A DNA stretch of 64,000 bases. It comes from Candidatus Rifleibacteriota bacterium. Its GTDB lineage: Bacteria; Muiribacteriota; Ozemobacteria; Ozemobacterales; Ozemobacteraceae. The stretch is taken from NCBI GenBank assembly GCA_015232575.1, contig JADFZL010000012.1, forward strand, positions 62,001-126,000, read 5' to 3'. The notes under the pieces were generated by a model. That model saw only the letters and a program-made list of their open reading frames with translations, was not told the origin of the DNA and ran no database searches. Position numbers and translations under genes: made by a program. Of this stretch, positions 26,191 to 36,153 are shown one piece after another (the first letter of the stretch is position 1; each line of letters starts with the position of its first letter).

Positions 26191-27801
26191 TTATGTAGAT
26201 CCCATTATTTTTATGACATCGTTTATGGAAGATGCTGCGAGAATGCTTTTGCGCCAATGATCATCGCGCAGCATTCTGCTGATTTCAGATAGCATTTTCA
26301 GATGATTTTCCTGAGAATCAATAGGAGAAATCAACAATACCATGAGATGAATTGTACGCCCGGCATCAGGATCATTTATGCCTGCCTTTGCGATTCCAAT
26401 GGCTATCTGTGAGCTCTTTAAACCTTCTACCCGTGCATGTGGAATAGATACGTCGTCTCCAATATACGTTCCGCCCTGTTGTTCACGACATGAAATGGAT
26501 TCCAGCGCCTGTTTTTTTACAATCTCATCAAGACCAGCGATTGAATCAAGTAAACGCTTGATAGCTTCATCCTTCGCTATCAAATCTTCCCAGATTAGAA
26601 CTGCCTTGTTGGACCCAGGGTTTGCAGAAGAAATTTCATTACTATTTTCATAAGCTGGTTTTTCATCATAAATGCTCTTTGTATCTGGTACTACGACAGT
26701 TATTCCCCGACCTTCTGTTATCAGTTTTTCTACAATGCTTATTTCTCCACAAAGACGTTTCCAAAAGGGGAGCTTTTTGCCGGGAGTTCCGATGACAACA
26801 TGCCCAACACGATATTCTCTTGCAAACTGCAATATGGTTTTTGCAATATCCTCACCTTTATAAGTGAACACTGTCGCTCCTAATTGTTGTGCAAGAGTCA
26901 GTGTATTGGAAAGTATTCTCTGGGTTGTTGCATCAATAGCAGCGGGTCGTTCCATGGACGTTTGTACATATACGGCATACCAGTTACGATTCAAACGTCC
27001 AGCAAGGCGCGAGGCATAACGAAGAAGTGCTTCACTGTTAGGTCCTCTGGAACTGAGACACACCATAACCTGATCCGGGGTGAATGGAATTTCTTCGTTC
27101 TGAGGATCGCGTCTGCGTGAATCAATCTGTGCTGCAAGTTCCCGGAGTGCAAGTTCCCTGAGCTGTTCAAGATTTGTTGGTTTGAAAAAATTTTCCAGAG
27201 CGCTCTCAATACGCTCTTTCGTATAGACCTTTCCATTTTTCAGGCGACGGCGCAGATCTTCGATAGTTACATCAACGTTGACCAGCTCATCAGATTCGGC
27301 AATAACTCTGTCGGGAATCCGTTCCCTTACCTTAATTGCCGTAGCTCGTTCGACGGTTTCGTACAAACTTTCCAGATGCTGAATGTTCAGTGTGGAAATG
27401 ACATGAATACCTGCCTCTAAAAGCTCTTCAATGTCCTGATATCGCTTGGCATTTTTGCTTCCGGGAAGATTTGTATGAGCAAGTTCATCTACAAGCACAA
27501 CACTTGGACGGCGCGACAAAATGCCTTCCAAATCCATTTCTTCTGCTTCGATACCGCGATATGTAGTTTTGAGTCGTGGAATAACTTCAAGCCCTTCAAC
27601 CAGCTCTACTGTTTCAAGGCGCCCATGCGTTTCAACCATTCCGACAACTAAATCAATACCATCTTCTTTAATTCTATGCCCTTCAAGCAGCATTTGATAT
27701 GTTTTGCCGACTCCGGCTGCATATCCAAGGTAAATTTTCAATCTTCCACGCTGGGAACGACGGATAAGGCGAAGAAAATTATCTGCGCGATCACTGCTCA
27801 T
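26191..27801 (-). CDS. kdpD: KdpD sensor domain + USP fused to PTS EIIA domain (no kinase)
   Basis: A 536-aa cytoplasmic protein. Residues 1-230 are the KdpD N-terminal domain with Walker A GYAAGVGKT (26-34) and VVLVDELAHTN. Residues ~245-370 are a universal-stress-protein domain (VMVCLSSRGPNSEALLRYA). Instead of the DUF4118 membrane domain and kinase of E. coli KdpD, residues ~395-536 form a PTS EIIA type-2/PtsN-like domain with the phospho-accepting His455 in DDVSIPHARVEG. In E. coli, free PtsN (EIIA-Ntr) binds KdpD and modulates kdp expression; here the partner appears built in. It is the last gene of the operon, one base after kdpC. The kinase function is encoded separately at 32359. Confidence 0.88.
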   Translation of the reverse strand: MSSDRADNFLRLIRRSQRGRLKIYLGYAAGVGKTYQMLLEGHRIKEDGIDLVVGMVETHGRLETVELVEGLEVIPRLKTTYRGIEAEEMDLEGILSRRPSVVLVDELAHTNLPGSKNAKRYQDIEELLEAGIHVISTLNIQHLESLYETVERATAIKVRERIPDRVIAESDELVNVDVTIEDLRRRLKNGKVYTKERIESALENFFKPTNLEQLRELALRELAAQIDSRRRDPQNEEIPFTPDQVMVCLSSRGPNSEALLRYASRLAGRLNRNWYAVYVQTSMERPAAIDATTQRILSNTLTLAQQLGATVFTYKGEDIAKTILQFAREYRVGHVVIGTPGKKLPFWKRLCGEISIVEKLITEGRGITVVVPDTKSIYDEKPAYENSNEISSANPGSNKAVLIWEDLIAKDEAIKRLLDSIAGLDEIVKKQALESISCREQQGGTYIGDDVSIPHARVEGLKSSQIAIGIAKAGINDPDAGRTIHLMVLLISPIDSQENHLKMLSEISRMLRDDHWRKSILAASSINDVIKIMGST

Positions 27802-27802
27802 A

Positions 27803-28405
27803 TCATTTCCTCAATTTATCAAGTTCTCTGTTTACAATCAGAACATTTACAATTGGCTCAGAGAACAAATATCCTGATATTTTACCTGCATTTGTTTCCA
27901 GGATTGCCTGCACAGAACCGACTGATAGTCCTCTCGCTTCAGCAACCCGTTCGATCTGATATTTTGCTGCTTGAAGTGTGATATGAGGATCTATTCCACT
28001 TCCTGACGAAGTGACTAAATCAGCAGGAATTAATTGCATTTTGTCATTAGTGACTTTACAATTATTCATTTTTCCGATAATTTTCTCTGCTCTTTCCCGA
28101 ATTTTATTGTTTGTCGGTGACCAGTTGCTGCCTCCCGAAGCAGATGCGTTGTAATCTGTCGAAGAAGGTCGTGACCAGAAATATTTCGGGCTGGTGAACG
28201 TCTGGGCGATCAACTCGCTTCCAATAATTTTACCACATTCGTCAAATATCAGGGACCCGTTTGCAGTATGCGGAACTACCATCTGACCGATACCAAGGAT
28301 CAGAAGAGTGTAGAGACCGCTGCAAACAATCATGGTTGTCAGTACAACTCTTGTCGAGGTTATGAGTTGATTAAAAATACTTATTTTTTCACTGTTTGAA
28401 TTCAT
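27803..28405 (-). CDS. kdpC: KdpC, potassium-transporting ATPase subunit C
   Basis: A 200-aa chaperone-like subunit of the KdpFABC P-type K+ pump. One N-terminal membrane helix (about 20-45), then the conserved periplasmic part (YFWSRPSSTDYNASASGGSN; DLVTSSGSGIDPHI). KdpC stabilises the KdpAB complex. It begins 10 bases after kdpB and is followed after one base by kdpD. Confidence 0.97.
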   Translation of the reverse strand: MNSNSEKISIFNQLITSTRVVLTTMIVCSGLYTLLILGIGQMVVPHTANGSLIFDECGKIIGSELIAQTFTSPKYFWSRPSSTDYNASASGGSNWSPTNNKIRERAEKIIGKMNNCKVTNDKMQLIPADLVTSSGSGIDPHITLQAAKYQIERVAEARGLSVGSVQAILETNAGKISGYLFSEPIVNVLIVNRELDKLRK

Positions 28406-28415
28406 TGGATTTCTC

Positions 28416-30512
28416 CTAAAGTAATCCTGTAAAACTCACTGCCATGTCAATCAATTTAATTCCAACAAAAGGCGTAATGATTCCGCCAAGACCGTACAAA
28501 AGCAAATTTCGTCTTAAAATGCTGTCAGCGCCCATGGGGCGATATTTGACGCCCTTTATGGCGATTGGAATCAGCATCGGAATGATTATAGCATTAAAAA
28601 TGAGTGCCGAGAGGATTGCACTTTGTGGCGTAGCCAGCCCCATTATGTTTAAAGAGGCAAGTTGAGGAATTGCCAGCATAAACATTGCCGGAATAATTGC
28701 AAAATATTTTGCCAGATCATTTGCAATGGAAAAGGTGGTAAGCGATCCGCGGGTCATTAATAGCTGCTTGCCAATTTCAATTATTTCAATAAGTTTTGTT
28801 GGATCACTGTCAAGATCGACCATATTGCCAGCTTCTTTGGCGGCCTGTGTTCCAGAATTCATGGCAACTCCAATATCTGCCTGAGCAAGTGCAGGTGCAT
28901 CATTTGTACCATCGCCCATCATGGCAATAAGCCTTCCAGCTCTCTGTTCTTTTCGAATGTACTCAAGTTTATCTTCCGGTTTTGCTTCAGCAATGTAATC
29001 ATCAACTCCAGCCATCTGAGCAATCGCTGCGGCTGTAAGTGGGTTGTCACCAGTTACCATAACGACCCGAAGCCCCATTGCTCTGAGGCGCTCAAATCTG
29101 TCTCTGATTCCGGGTTTAAGTACGTCCGACAAAGCAATAACTCCAAGAATATTTTTTTCTTTTGCGACAACAATAGGCGTGCTTCCCTGGCGGGCAACAT
29201 GTTCAACTGTATTATTCAGTTCTTCCGGCAATGATCCACCAAGTTTCAGGATATAAGCTTTTATTGCATCTGACGCGCCTTTGCGGAATGAAAGTCCATT
29301 TGGAAAATTTTTCTCCTCTGGAAAATCAATGCCGCTGAGTCTTGTTTGTGCAGAAAATTCTATAATTTTTGCGCCAAGTTTCTCCTGCGGAGCTTTCTTT
29401 CCGAGTATTGTTCCTGCCAGAGTCACAATAGATTTTCCTTCAGGTGTCTGGTCACCAAAGGATGCAAACATGGAGGCTTCAGCTAATTGCTCTCTGGTCA
29501 CACCGTTCATTGGATGATATTCGGTTGCCTGACGATTTCCCATGGTTATGGTACCTGTTTTGTCGAGCAGTAGTGTATCAATATCGCCGGACAATTCTAC
29601 CGCTTTGCCGCTCTTTGCAAGGACATTTGCAGCAAGTGCGCGATCCATTCCTGCAAGCCCTATAGCTGCCAGAAGAGCGCCGATAGTTGTTGGAATAAGG
29701 CATACCAGAAGTGCTGTAAGAGTTGGAATTGATAAATCTATTCCGAAATAGCGGGCGATTGGCCAGAGTGTTGCGGTTACCATGAGAAAAGCAAGAGTTA
29801 AGCCTGCCAGAGTAACGCTAAGGGCAAGTTCGTTCGGAGTTTTTTGTCGTACAGCGCCTTCAACCAGTGCAATCATGCGATCAAGAAACGATTCTCCAGC
29901 TCTGGCAGTTATGCTGACTTTTATGTAATCAGACAGGACTCGCGTTCCACCTGTGACGCCTGATCGGTCGCCTCCTGATTCTCTTATTACTGGCGCGGAT
30001 TCTCCTGTAATCGCTGATTCATCTACCATTGCAGTGCCTTCTATTACCTCACCATCGCTTGGAATAATTTCCCCGGCCGCTACCAGCACGATATCCCTCT
30101 CGCGAAGATCATCTGAACTGACTAACTCCTCCTTATCATTATTAATGCGTCGAGTCATTGTCTGACTTCTGGTCTGTTTCAGTGCATTTGCCTGCGCTTT
30201 TCCACGTGCTTCAGCGAGGGCTTCTGCAAAATTTGCAAACAGAACCGTTATCCAAAGAATGACTGTTACAGCGATTGTATATCTGATATTTTGTTGATTT
30301 CCGGAAAGGTCTGTGAACAAAACAAGCGTTGTCATTAATGCACCGATTTCAGTGATAAACATTACCGGATTTCTTACCATCATCCATGGTTTAAGCATTA
30401 TCACAGCTTGTTTCAGCGCCACCTGTACCATATCCATTTCAAAAAGTGATGCCCTGCGGGATTTTTTTCGCGCAAATTTTGCCTGAACTGTTTTTTCCAT
30501 AAGGTTTGTCAT
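28416..30512 (-). CDS. kdpB: KdpB, P-type ATPase subunit
   Basis: A 698-aa catalytic subunit that hydrolyses ATP to drive K+ uptake by KdpA. The phosphorylated Asp317 lies in [17 protein letters not shown] is in the actuator domain ([12 protein letters not shown]), and [18 protein letters not shown] is the hinge motif. The start follows AAAGGA; a second Met four codons in is possible. The length is typical. Confidence 0.98.
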   Translation of the reverse strand: MTNLMEKTVQAKFARKKSRRASLFEMDMVQVALKQAVIMLKPWMMVRNPVMFITEIGALMTTLVLFTDLSGNQQNIRYTIAVTVILWITVLFANFAEALAEARGKAQANALKQTRSQTMTRRINNDKEELVSSDDLRERDIVLVAAGEIIPSDGEVIEGTAMVDESAITGESAPVIRESGGDRSGVTGGTRVLSDYIKVSITARAGESFLDRMIALVEGAVRQKTPNELALSVTLAGLTLAFLMVTATLWPIARYFGIDLSIPTLTALLVCLIPTTIGALLAAIGLAGMDRALAANVLAKSGKAVELSGDIDTLLLDKTGTITMGNRQATEYHPMNGVTREQLAEASMFASFGDQTPEGKSIVTLAGTILGKKAPQEKLGAKIIEFSAQTRLSGIDFPEEKNFPNGLSFRKGASDAIKAYILKLGGSLPEELNNTVEHVARQGSTPIVVAKEKNILGVIALSDVLKPGIRDRFERLRAMGLRVVMVTGDNPLTAAAIAQMAGVDDYIAEAKPEDKLEYIRKEQRAGRLIAMMGDGTNDAPALAQADIGVAMNSGTQAAKEAGNMVDLDSDPTKLIEIIEIGKQLLMTRGSLTTFSIANDLAKYFAIIPAMFMLAIPQLASLNIMGLATPQSAILSALIFNAIIIPMLIPIAIKGVKYRPMGADSILRRNLLLYGLGGIITPFVGIKLIDMAVSFTGLL

Positions 30513-30568
30513 AGTTTATATTCCTTTCTATCTGTCACGATTTTGTTGATGTGAGCTGATTTTATTTT

Positions 30569-32248
30569 CTATGTGACAGAAAGAAAATCTGCTATTGGTC
30601 CAAGAACCGCTACCGGAAGAAAGAGTAGTGCCCCTATAAAAATGATGCTGCCGATTATTACCATTCCGAAAAGAGGAGTATCAGTATGCAAAGTTCCAAT
30701 GCTTTCCGGGACAGGTTTTTTAGCAGCAAGAGACCCGGCAATAGCCAGAGGAAGAATTATTGGGATATATCGCGCCAGCAGCATAATTATTCCTGTTGCC
30801 AGATTCCAGGGAATGGTATTATCGCCGAGACCTTCAAAGCCTGAACCGTTGTTGGCAGCTGCTGAACTGAATTCATACAGAATTTCTGAGAATCCATGGA
30901 AACCTGGGTTATTTACAGTGGACGCTCCCCAGGAAGTGGCTGCAAAAAGTGCTGTTCCACCCAGAATAAATAATGGGTGTATTAGAATTGCCAGCAAAGC
31001 CAGTTTCATTTCTCCCGTTTCAACTTTGCGTCCAAAATACTCTGGAGTCCGTCCAACCATCATACCGCAAATAAATGTTCCGATGATAATATACAGAAAC
31101 ATGTTAATCACGCCCACTCCAGCGCCGCCAAATGTTACATTGAACCACATACCAACCATTGCAACCAGCCCTGTAAGAGGATTGAGGCTATCAAGCATCG
31201 CGTTAACCGAACCATTGGAAGAAGATGTGGTTAATGCGCTCCAGGTAGGGCCTGCCGAAGGCCCGAAGCGAAGTTCTTTGCCTTCCAGATTACCGCAGTT
31301 TTCAATCGCAAGGCCTGATAAAACAGCTGCTGGTGAAGTTTCAAAATAATTTGCAAGTCCGACTTTAACTGTAAGCAATGTCATCATTACAGCAAAGATC
31401 ACAAGTGCATGTCTCATTTGTCCAGTTATGCGTCCGAACATCCAGACGCAAGACATTGGTACAAGTACAATACTCATACTTTCGATTATGTTTGTGAAAA
31501 AGCCTGGATTTTCAAACGGATGCGCTGAGTTTGCGCCAAAGAAACCACCACCATTGGTACCCAGTTGTTTGATGGCAACAAAAGCTGCTGCCGGTCCACG
31601 TGCTATGGTTTGCGTAATTCCCTCAAGTGTCATTGCAGTAGCTGACCCTTGAAAAGTCATTATGACTCCGCCGAGAACAAGCATCGTTCCTTCAATTATT
31701 GCTAATGGAAGTAAGATAAGAAAAGTTGAACGCAGAAGGTCCATGTAAAAATTTCCAAAATCTGTTCTTCCGGAAAGTCCGCGTGAAAGAGCGGTAAGCA
31801 CAGAGATTCCGGTTGCTGCAGATACAAACTGTAACCACATTAATCCGAAAATCTGTGAGAAGTAACTGAGTGAGACTTCTCCTGAATAGTGTTGCAAATT
31901 GGTGTTTGATGTAAATGAAGCGGCAATATTGAAAATCAGACCTGGTTCAAGAATCCCTTTTCCATCAGGGTTTAATGGAAGCCATTTCTGCAGCGAAAGT
32001 ATTACAGAAACCACGGTAAACATTAGAGCATTGAAGAACAGCATCGAAAGAACATATTGTTTCCAATTCTGTTCCTGTGTTATTAATGAGCCTGCAACTT
32101 TTTGGAAAATTGATTCCAGGCGTTTTCTGAAATCTGACATGTCTTTTCCCGGCTCCATGGCGGAGGTCATAGCCTTTGCCAGAGGCCAGGAAAGCAATGC
32201 TGACAAGGCAAGAATTAGAATTATATACAATACAGTCATTAATGTCAT
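30569..32248 (-). CDS. kdpA: KdpA, potassium-binding channel-like subunit
   Basis: A 559-aa inner-membrane protein of the SKT superfamily with about ten helices. Selectivity-filter segments are visible, for example SFTSNTNLQHYSG and TNGGGFFGANSAHPFENP. It carries K+ across the membrane, energised by KdpB. GGAG lies seven bases before ATG. It starts 16 bases after kdpF. Confidence 0.98.
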   Translation of the reverse strand: MTLMTVLYIILILALSALLSWPLAKAMTSAMEPGKDMSDFRKRLESIFQKVAGSLITQEQNWKQYVLSMLFFNALMFTVVSVILSLQKWLPLNPDGKGILEPGLIFNIAASFTSNTNLQHYSGEVSLSYFSQIFGLMWLQFVSAATGISVLTALSRGLSGRTDFGNFYMDLLRSTFLILLPLAIIEGTMLVLGGVIMTFQGSATAMTLEGITQTIARGPAAAFVAIKQLGTNGGGFFGANSAHPFENPGFFTNIIESMSIVLVPMSCVWMFGRITGQMRHALVIFAVMMTLLTVKVGLANYFETSPAAVLSGLAIENCGNLEGKELRFGPSAGPTWSALTTSSSNGSVNAMLDSLNPLTGLVAMVGMWFNVTFGGAGVGVINMFLYIIIGTFICGMMVGRTPEYFGRKVETGEMKLALLAILIHPLFILGGTALFAATSWGASTVNNPGFHGFSEILYEFSSAAANNGSGFEGLGDNTIPWNLATGIIMLLARYIPIILPLAIAGSLAAKKPVPESIGTLHTDTPLFGMVIIGSIIFIGALLFLPVAVLGPIADFLSVT

Positions 32249-32264
32249 TTATTTTCTCCGAGAA

Positions 32265-32345
32265 CTAAAATTTTTCTGGATTGATAATTACGTATACAAG
32301 GTAAACTGAACAGAAAATCACTACTAAACCTGATAGCAAGACCAT
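32265..32345 (-). CDS. kdpF: KdpF, 26-residue membrane subunit
   Basis: A tiny gene: one hydrophobic helix that starts MVLLSGLVVIFCSVYL and ends NPEKF, the classic KdpF end (PEKF). GGAGG stands seven bases before ATG. It lies exactly where kdpF is expected, between the kinase and kdpA. KdpF stabilises the KdpFABC complex by binding lipid at the subunit interface. Confidence 0.93.
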   Translation of the reverse strand: MVLLSGLVVIFCSVYLVYVIINPEKF

Positions 32346-32358
32346 AAGCTAACCTCCG

Positions 32359-34209
32359 TCATTTTGGATTCATTCCTATTGCCACCGGCAGGGAGAAACT
32401 GAATATTGTACCTTTTCCGAATTGGCTCTTTACATGGACATCTCCCTCGTGAGCACGAATGATTTCTTTTACTATGGACAATCCCAGCCCAACTCCAGAA
32501 TGCTCTTTCTGTCCTGAACCGCGATAAAACTGCTCAAAAATATGTGGTAAATCTTCTTCTGGAATACCTTGTCCGGTGTCTTCAACATGAAAATTCAAAT
32601 ATTCCTGTTGATTTTCCACAAAAATTGATATTGTCCCGCCTGGAGCCGTGAATCTAAGAGCATTTGTAATAAGATTTGCAAACACATGATGAATCTTTTC
32701 TGCATCTGCAATAACTTCAGGAAGTTCCTCTGAAACATTGTTTGATATTGTCACGCCTTTATCTCTGGAATCAACAATAAAAGGTTCAATTGCATCACGA
32801 ACAATCGTTCTTGGCTGTATGGGCCTGAGTGAAAATCTTGATTTTCCGGATTCAATTCGGTTAATATCCATAAGGTTATTGAGAGTACCAACTAACCTTT
32901 CACTATCATCTCTTGCAGCCATAAGAAGATCCGTCTGTTTTTCGTTCAGAGTGCCAATTCTTTCTTCCAACAGAAGGTGAATGCACATTCGAAGGGAAGT
33001 CAGGGGCGTTTTGAGCTGATGCGAAACTGTGCAGACAACTCCTCTCTTCATTTCTTCCTGTTCGTGAAGTTGAGTGACATCTTTTAGAATTAATGCCACG
33101 CCGGTAGCTTGTTCTCTCCTTTTTGTGTTGGAAGGAATTGGAATTGCCATCGGTTGAAAAAAGTATTCACGATTATCGACGAACTGCTGAATATATCCGT
33201 TTTTCTGATCATGTTCCACTATGCGGTCTTCGTCAACGGCTTTGCGAATTAAAGGTATAAGCCATTCAAACTTAAGGTCCCTCGTTAACACCCCTGGTTT
33301 GAGGCCGAAATGCCTATCGGCAGTTTCTGTTGCGACTTCTACTTTTCCATCCATGTCAAAAACTGCAATGGCTGCCGGTAAGGCCTTGAATATTTCCTCT
33401 GTTGCACGCTTTGTTCGAATCAGTTTAACTCTGTCTTCCTTGCGCACCTGCCTTAATGCTGTTACCATTTCGTTCATTGATTCTGACAGCCAGCCGATTT
33501 CGTCTTTTGTTTCCGAGTCCAGTACAAGATCAAGATTCCCTTTCCGTATTTCATTGGTAGATTCGATCAGGCGGTTGATCGGATAAAGAATCCATCTGTG
33601 TGTCAGATAGCTGAAAAGAAGTGCCAGAAATGCTGAGATTAATATTGCAGACAACATGAATTTTCGTGCTGTATCAGCCTTTATTCTTACTGCATTATTG
33701 GCTTCGATGATATTTGTCTGATTCATTACCAGAATATCCTGTGCCAGTGATTTAATTTTGATAAACATTGGATGTACTGTGGAAAAATAGGTGACCTGTT
33801 TTTCCTGAATAGAGCCATTTGAGCGTGTAACGAGCGGAACCAGCTGCAAATATTTCTTAAAAAGCTCTTCGATTTGTAAAGCTTTCTCATGTTCATTTGG
33901 AAGTGTTATATTGCCCAATTCAACTTTGAGTGCTTCGCTGAAAGTGAGAGCATATTCATCAATCAAAAGGTTTCCTTCTGTGATTTTTCCAGAAAGAGTA
34001 TATAAAATACCGCTATCCATGCGTTCAAGCGATTCTTTCATATCCTGACAAGCGATAACACTTCGGTAATTTTCCTTCAGAACAACATCAATTGCTTTGC
34101 CAAGATCGTTGAGCTGAAACATGGTAAGTATCCCAACAATGGCAATTACAGAGAGTAATCCTCCAAAACCAAGCATAAGTCTTTGTCTTATATCCATATT
34201 TTCATGCAT
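32359..34209 (-). CDS. Membrane sensor histidine kinase of the kdp locus
   Basis: A 616-aa kinase. Two membrane helices (about 12-32 and 180-202) flank a helical four-helix-bundle-like sensor. HAMP (about 203-260), PAS (about 265-375), HisKA with SHQLKTPLTS (His397), and HATPase with NLITNALRF, DTGQGIP and GVGLGLSIVKE follow. It lacks the KdpD input domain. It probably phosphorylates the NtrC-type regulator at 34484 and takes the place of the kinase half of a standard KdpD. It ends 13 bases before kdpF. A sigma-54-type promoter stands about 46 bases before its ATG. The start codon choice (34209 or 34197) is open. Confidence 0.88.
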   Translation of the reverse strand: MHENMDIRQRLMLGFGGLLSVIAIVGILTMFQLNDLGKAIDVVLKENYRSVIACQDMKESLERMDSGILYTLSGKITEGNLLIDEYALTFSEALKVELGNITLPNEHEKALQIEELFKKYLQLVPLVTRSNGSIQEKQVTYFSTVHPMFIKIKSLAQDILVMNQTNIIEANNAVRIKADTARKFMLSAILISAFLALLFSYLTHRWILYPINRLIESTNEIRKGNLDLVLDSETKDEIGWLSESMNEMVTALRQVRKEDRVKLIRTKRATEEIFKALPAAIAVFDMDGKVEVATETADRHFGLKPGVLTRDLKFEWLIPLIRKAVDEDRIVEHDQKNGYIQQFVDNREYFFQPMAIPIPSNTKRREQATGVALILKDVTQLHEQEEMKRGVVCTVSHQLKTPLTSLRMCIHLLLEERIGTLNEKQTDLLMAARDDSERLVGTLNNLMDINRIESGKSRFSLRPIQPRTIVRDAIEPFIVDSRDKGVTISNNVSEELPEVIADAEKIHHVFANLITNALRFTAPGGTISIFVENQQEYLNFHVEDTGQGIPEEDLPHIFEQFYRGSGQKEHSGVGLGLSIVKEIIRAHEGDVHVKSQFGKGTIFSFSLPVAIGMNPK

Positions 34210-34255
34210 TTCCTTATATTTTTTTTGATTAATGCAGGAACTGAAATTCTTATTC

Positions 34256-34270
34256 GCATATTAAGTGCCA
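34256..34270 (-). promoter_or_regulatory. Sigma-54 (-24/-12) promoter of the kinase-kdpFABCD operon
   Basis: On the minus strand TGGCACT-TAAT-ATGC: TGGCAC at -24 and GC at -12 with exact spacing, one mismatch to TTGC. Transcription should start near 34243, about 34 bases before the kinase ATG. The gene just upstream encodes a sigma-54 activator. Confidence 0.8.
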
Positions 34271-34345
34271 ACGGTCTTAAAATATCCGAAAAGTGTATTA
34301 AATCATCAAAAGATGAAAAAAAAGAATTCGCAGCACAATATACCA

Positions 34346-34389
34346 CCTTGTAATTTGCAAGGAAGCTTCTCTGATAACCTTGTGATTTA
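34346..34389 (-). promoter_or_regulatory. Putative enhancer sites for the NtrC-type regulator
   Basis: Two direct copies of CCTTGTRATTTR, at 34346-34357 and 34378-34389, 32 bases apart (three helical turns). They lie about 100-145 bases upstream of the predicted start of transcription, a normal enhancer distance for sigma-54 activators. The first copy is also part of a dyad, CCTTG-N7-CAAGG. Confidence 0.55.
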
Positions 34390-34483
34390 TAATGTCAGTA
34401 GATAAATCATACAACGGGTGCATTATCTTGTTTTGCTGTCAATTTGCTGTCCAAAATTGAAATCAGATGCAAAAAGCAGAAAA

Positions 34484-35890
34484 TCAGATATCGTACTGCT
34501 TGCGTTTTTGCCAAAGAGTCGCCTGGTTAATACCCAGGATGTTAGCTGCTTCCTGAAGGGTTTTTGTCGATGTAATAATTCTTCGGATATGGTTTTCTTC
34601 AATTGTTTTAAGTGAAACATGGTCGCCTAGTTGCATAGTGGGTGTGCATGGTGCAATTGAAGCCGGAAGATGCTCAATCTGTATGGTGTCTGAAACGCAT
34701 AAAATAACAGATCTTTCTATTGCATTTCTCAGTTCACGAATGTTTCCCGGCCATGAATACTGGCGCATGGCATTTATTGCCAGGTCGCTGAATCCCTTTA
34801 ATATTTTGTGATTCTGCGCTGCGAAAAATTCAAGCATGTTTTTGGCGAGAATTTCCACATCATCAGGACGTTCGGAAAGGGGTGGCAAATCAATCTGAAT
34901 AACATTCAGACGATAGTACAAATCTTCGCGAAACCGTCCATCCTGAACAGACTTTTCCAAATCTGAGTTTGTTGCAGCAATAATTCTTACATCAGCTTTC
35001 CTGGTCTGCTGATCTCCAACTCTCTCGTATTCCCGATCCTGTATAAATCTCAGCAGTTTTGCCTGGATTAACAATGGCAAATCGCCAATTTCATCAAGAA
35101 ACAGAGTTCCGCCTTCGCATGCCTGAACTCTCCCCGGATTATCTCTCAGCGCTCCGGTAAAAGCTCCCCTGACGTGGCCGAAAAGCTCGCTTTCGAGAAG
35201 TTCAGGGCTCAGAGTTGGGCAGGAAATAACTGCAAAGTTTTTTTCGGCCCGGTTGCTCCAGTTGTGAATAGCTCGTGCCAGAACCGTTTTTCCGGTTCCA
35301 CTTGGGCCTCTTAGAAGTACAAGAGCTTCAGAAGGTGCAACCTGCCGGGCTAGTTCAATGGCTCTTTGTGTTCCCGGATGCTGTGATGAAAACGAGTCAT
35401 CTGGATAAAGCCTTTGCAGGTCTTCCTTCAACGTTGTTATGCGATGCTCCATTTTTCGTATTGTAGTGACTTTTTCTGTAACAAGTTCCAGTTGTTCCGG
35501 AGTAAAAGGTTTGGGAATATAGTCTATTGCACCTCGTCGCATCGCCTCAACAGCCGTATCAACAGACGCATAGGCTGTAATGACAATGATTTTCATCCAC
35601 GGACATATAGCAAGAATTGAAGGAATAAGATCAAGGCCACTCTTTGTACCTAATCGCAAATCTACAAAAGCCAGATCAAAGACCTGTCTGGCTGATTCCT
35701 CAAGAGCGTCTTTTCCGTTGCTGACGGCGGTTACCCGATGGTCACGTGTTTCAAGGCATATCGAAAGCATTTTGCGAATATTTGCCTCGTCATCAACAAC
35801 AAGAATTCTCAGGGAGTATTTATTCTTTTCGATGCTGAATATTTCCTTCTCTCGGTTCCAGTATGAAATGATGCATCTGAAATAAAACAT
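34484..35890 (-). CDS. NtrC-family sigma-54 response regulator for kdp
   Basis: A 468-aa protein. The receiver domain (about 27-145) has acidic residues Asp33/34 and phospho-acceptor Asp77 (FVDLRLG). An AAA+ domain follows with Walker A GPSGTGKT (195-202) and the sigma-54 contact loop GAFTGA (242-247). The C-terminal Fis-type helix-turn-helix is LQEAANILGINQATLWQKRK. It should activate the sigma-54 promoter at 34256 when phosphorylated by the adjacent kinase. The usual kdp regulator KdpE is an OmpR-type protein, so this is a different control logic. The ATG at 35890 has no clear ribosome site. Confidence 0.92.
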   Translation of the reverse strand: MFYFRCIISYWNREKEIFSIEKNKYSLRILVVDDEANIRKMLSICLETRDHRVTAVSNGKDALEESARQVFDLAFVDLRLGTKSGLDLIPSILAICPWMKIIVITAYASVDTAVEAMRRGAIDYIPKPFTPEQLELVTEKVTTIRKMEHRITTLKEDLQRLYPDDSFSSQHPGTQRAIELARQVAPSEALVLLRGPSGTGKTVLARAIHNWSNRAEKNFAVISCPTLSPELLESELFGHVRGAFTGALRDNPGRVQACEGGTLFLDEIGDLPLLIQAKLLRFIQDREYERVGDQQTRKADVRIIAATNSDLEKSVQDGRFREDLYYRLNVIQIDLPPLSERPDDVEILAKNMLEFFAAQNHKILKGFSDLAINAMRQYSWPGNIRELRNAIERSVILCVSDTIQIEHLPASIAPCTPTMQLGDHVSLKTIEENHIRRIITSTKTLQEAANILGINQATLWQKRKQYDI

Positions 35891-36153
35891 TAATTCATTA
35901 CAGACTATTTCAAAGAATATATTCTAACAAAAACTGTTATTCTTTTGCCAGAAAAAATTCAGCATAAACACATTGTTTTATCTTTCAGTAGCTTCTACTT
36001 AGCTCAGTTGCAGTTTCTCAGGACTTTCCAATGACTGAGCGAAGTGGAAGACACAAATGTATCCATTGAACTGTTCAGAAAATATGGTATACTTTGAGTG
36101 ATTATGTATGATCAAAACGCCTGTTCTTTGTTGAGATAATTTTCGGAGAAAAT

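Noticed and set aside
34484-35890. KdpE response regulator
   Set aside because: The position suggests KdpE, but AAA+ and Fis-type domains make it an NtrC-family protein.
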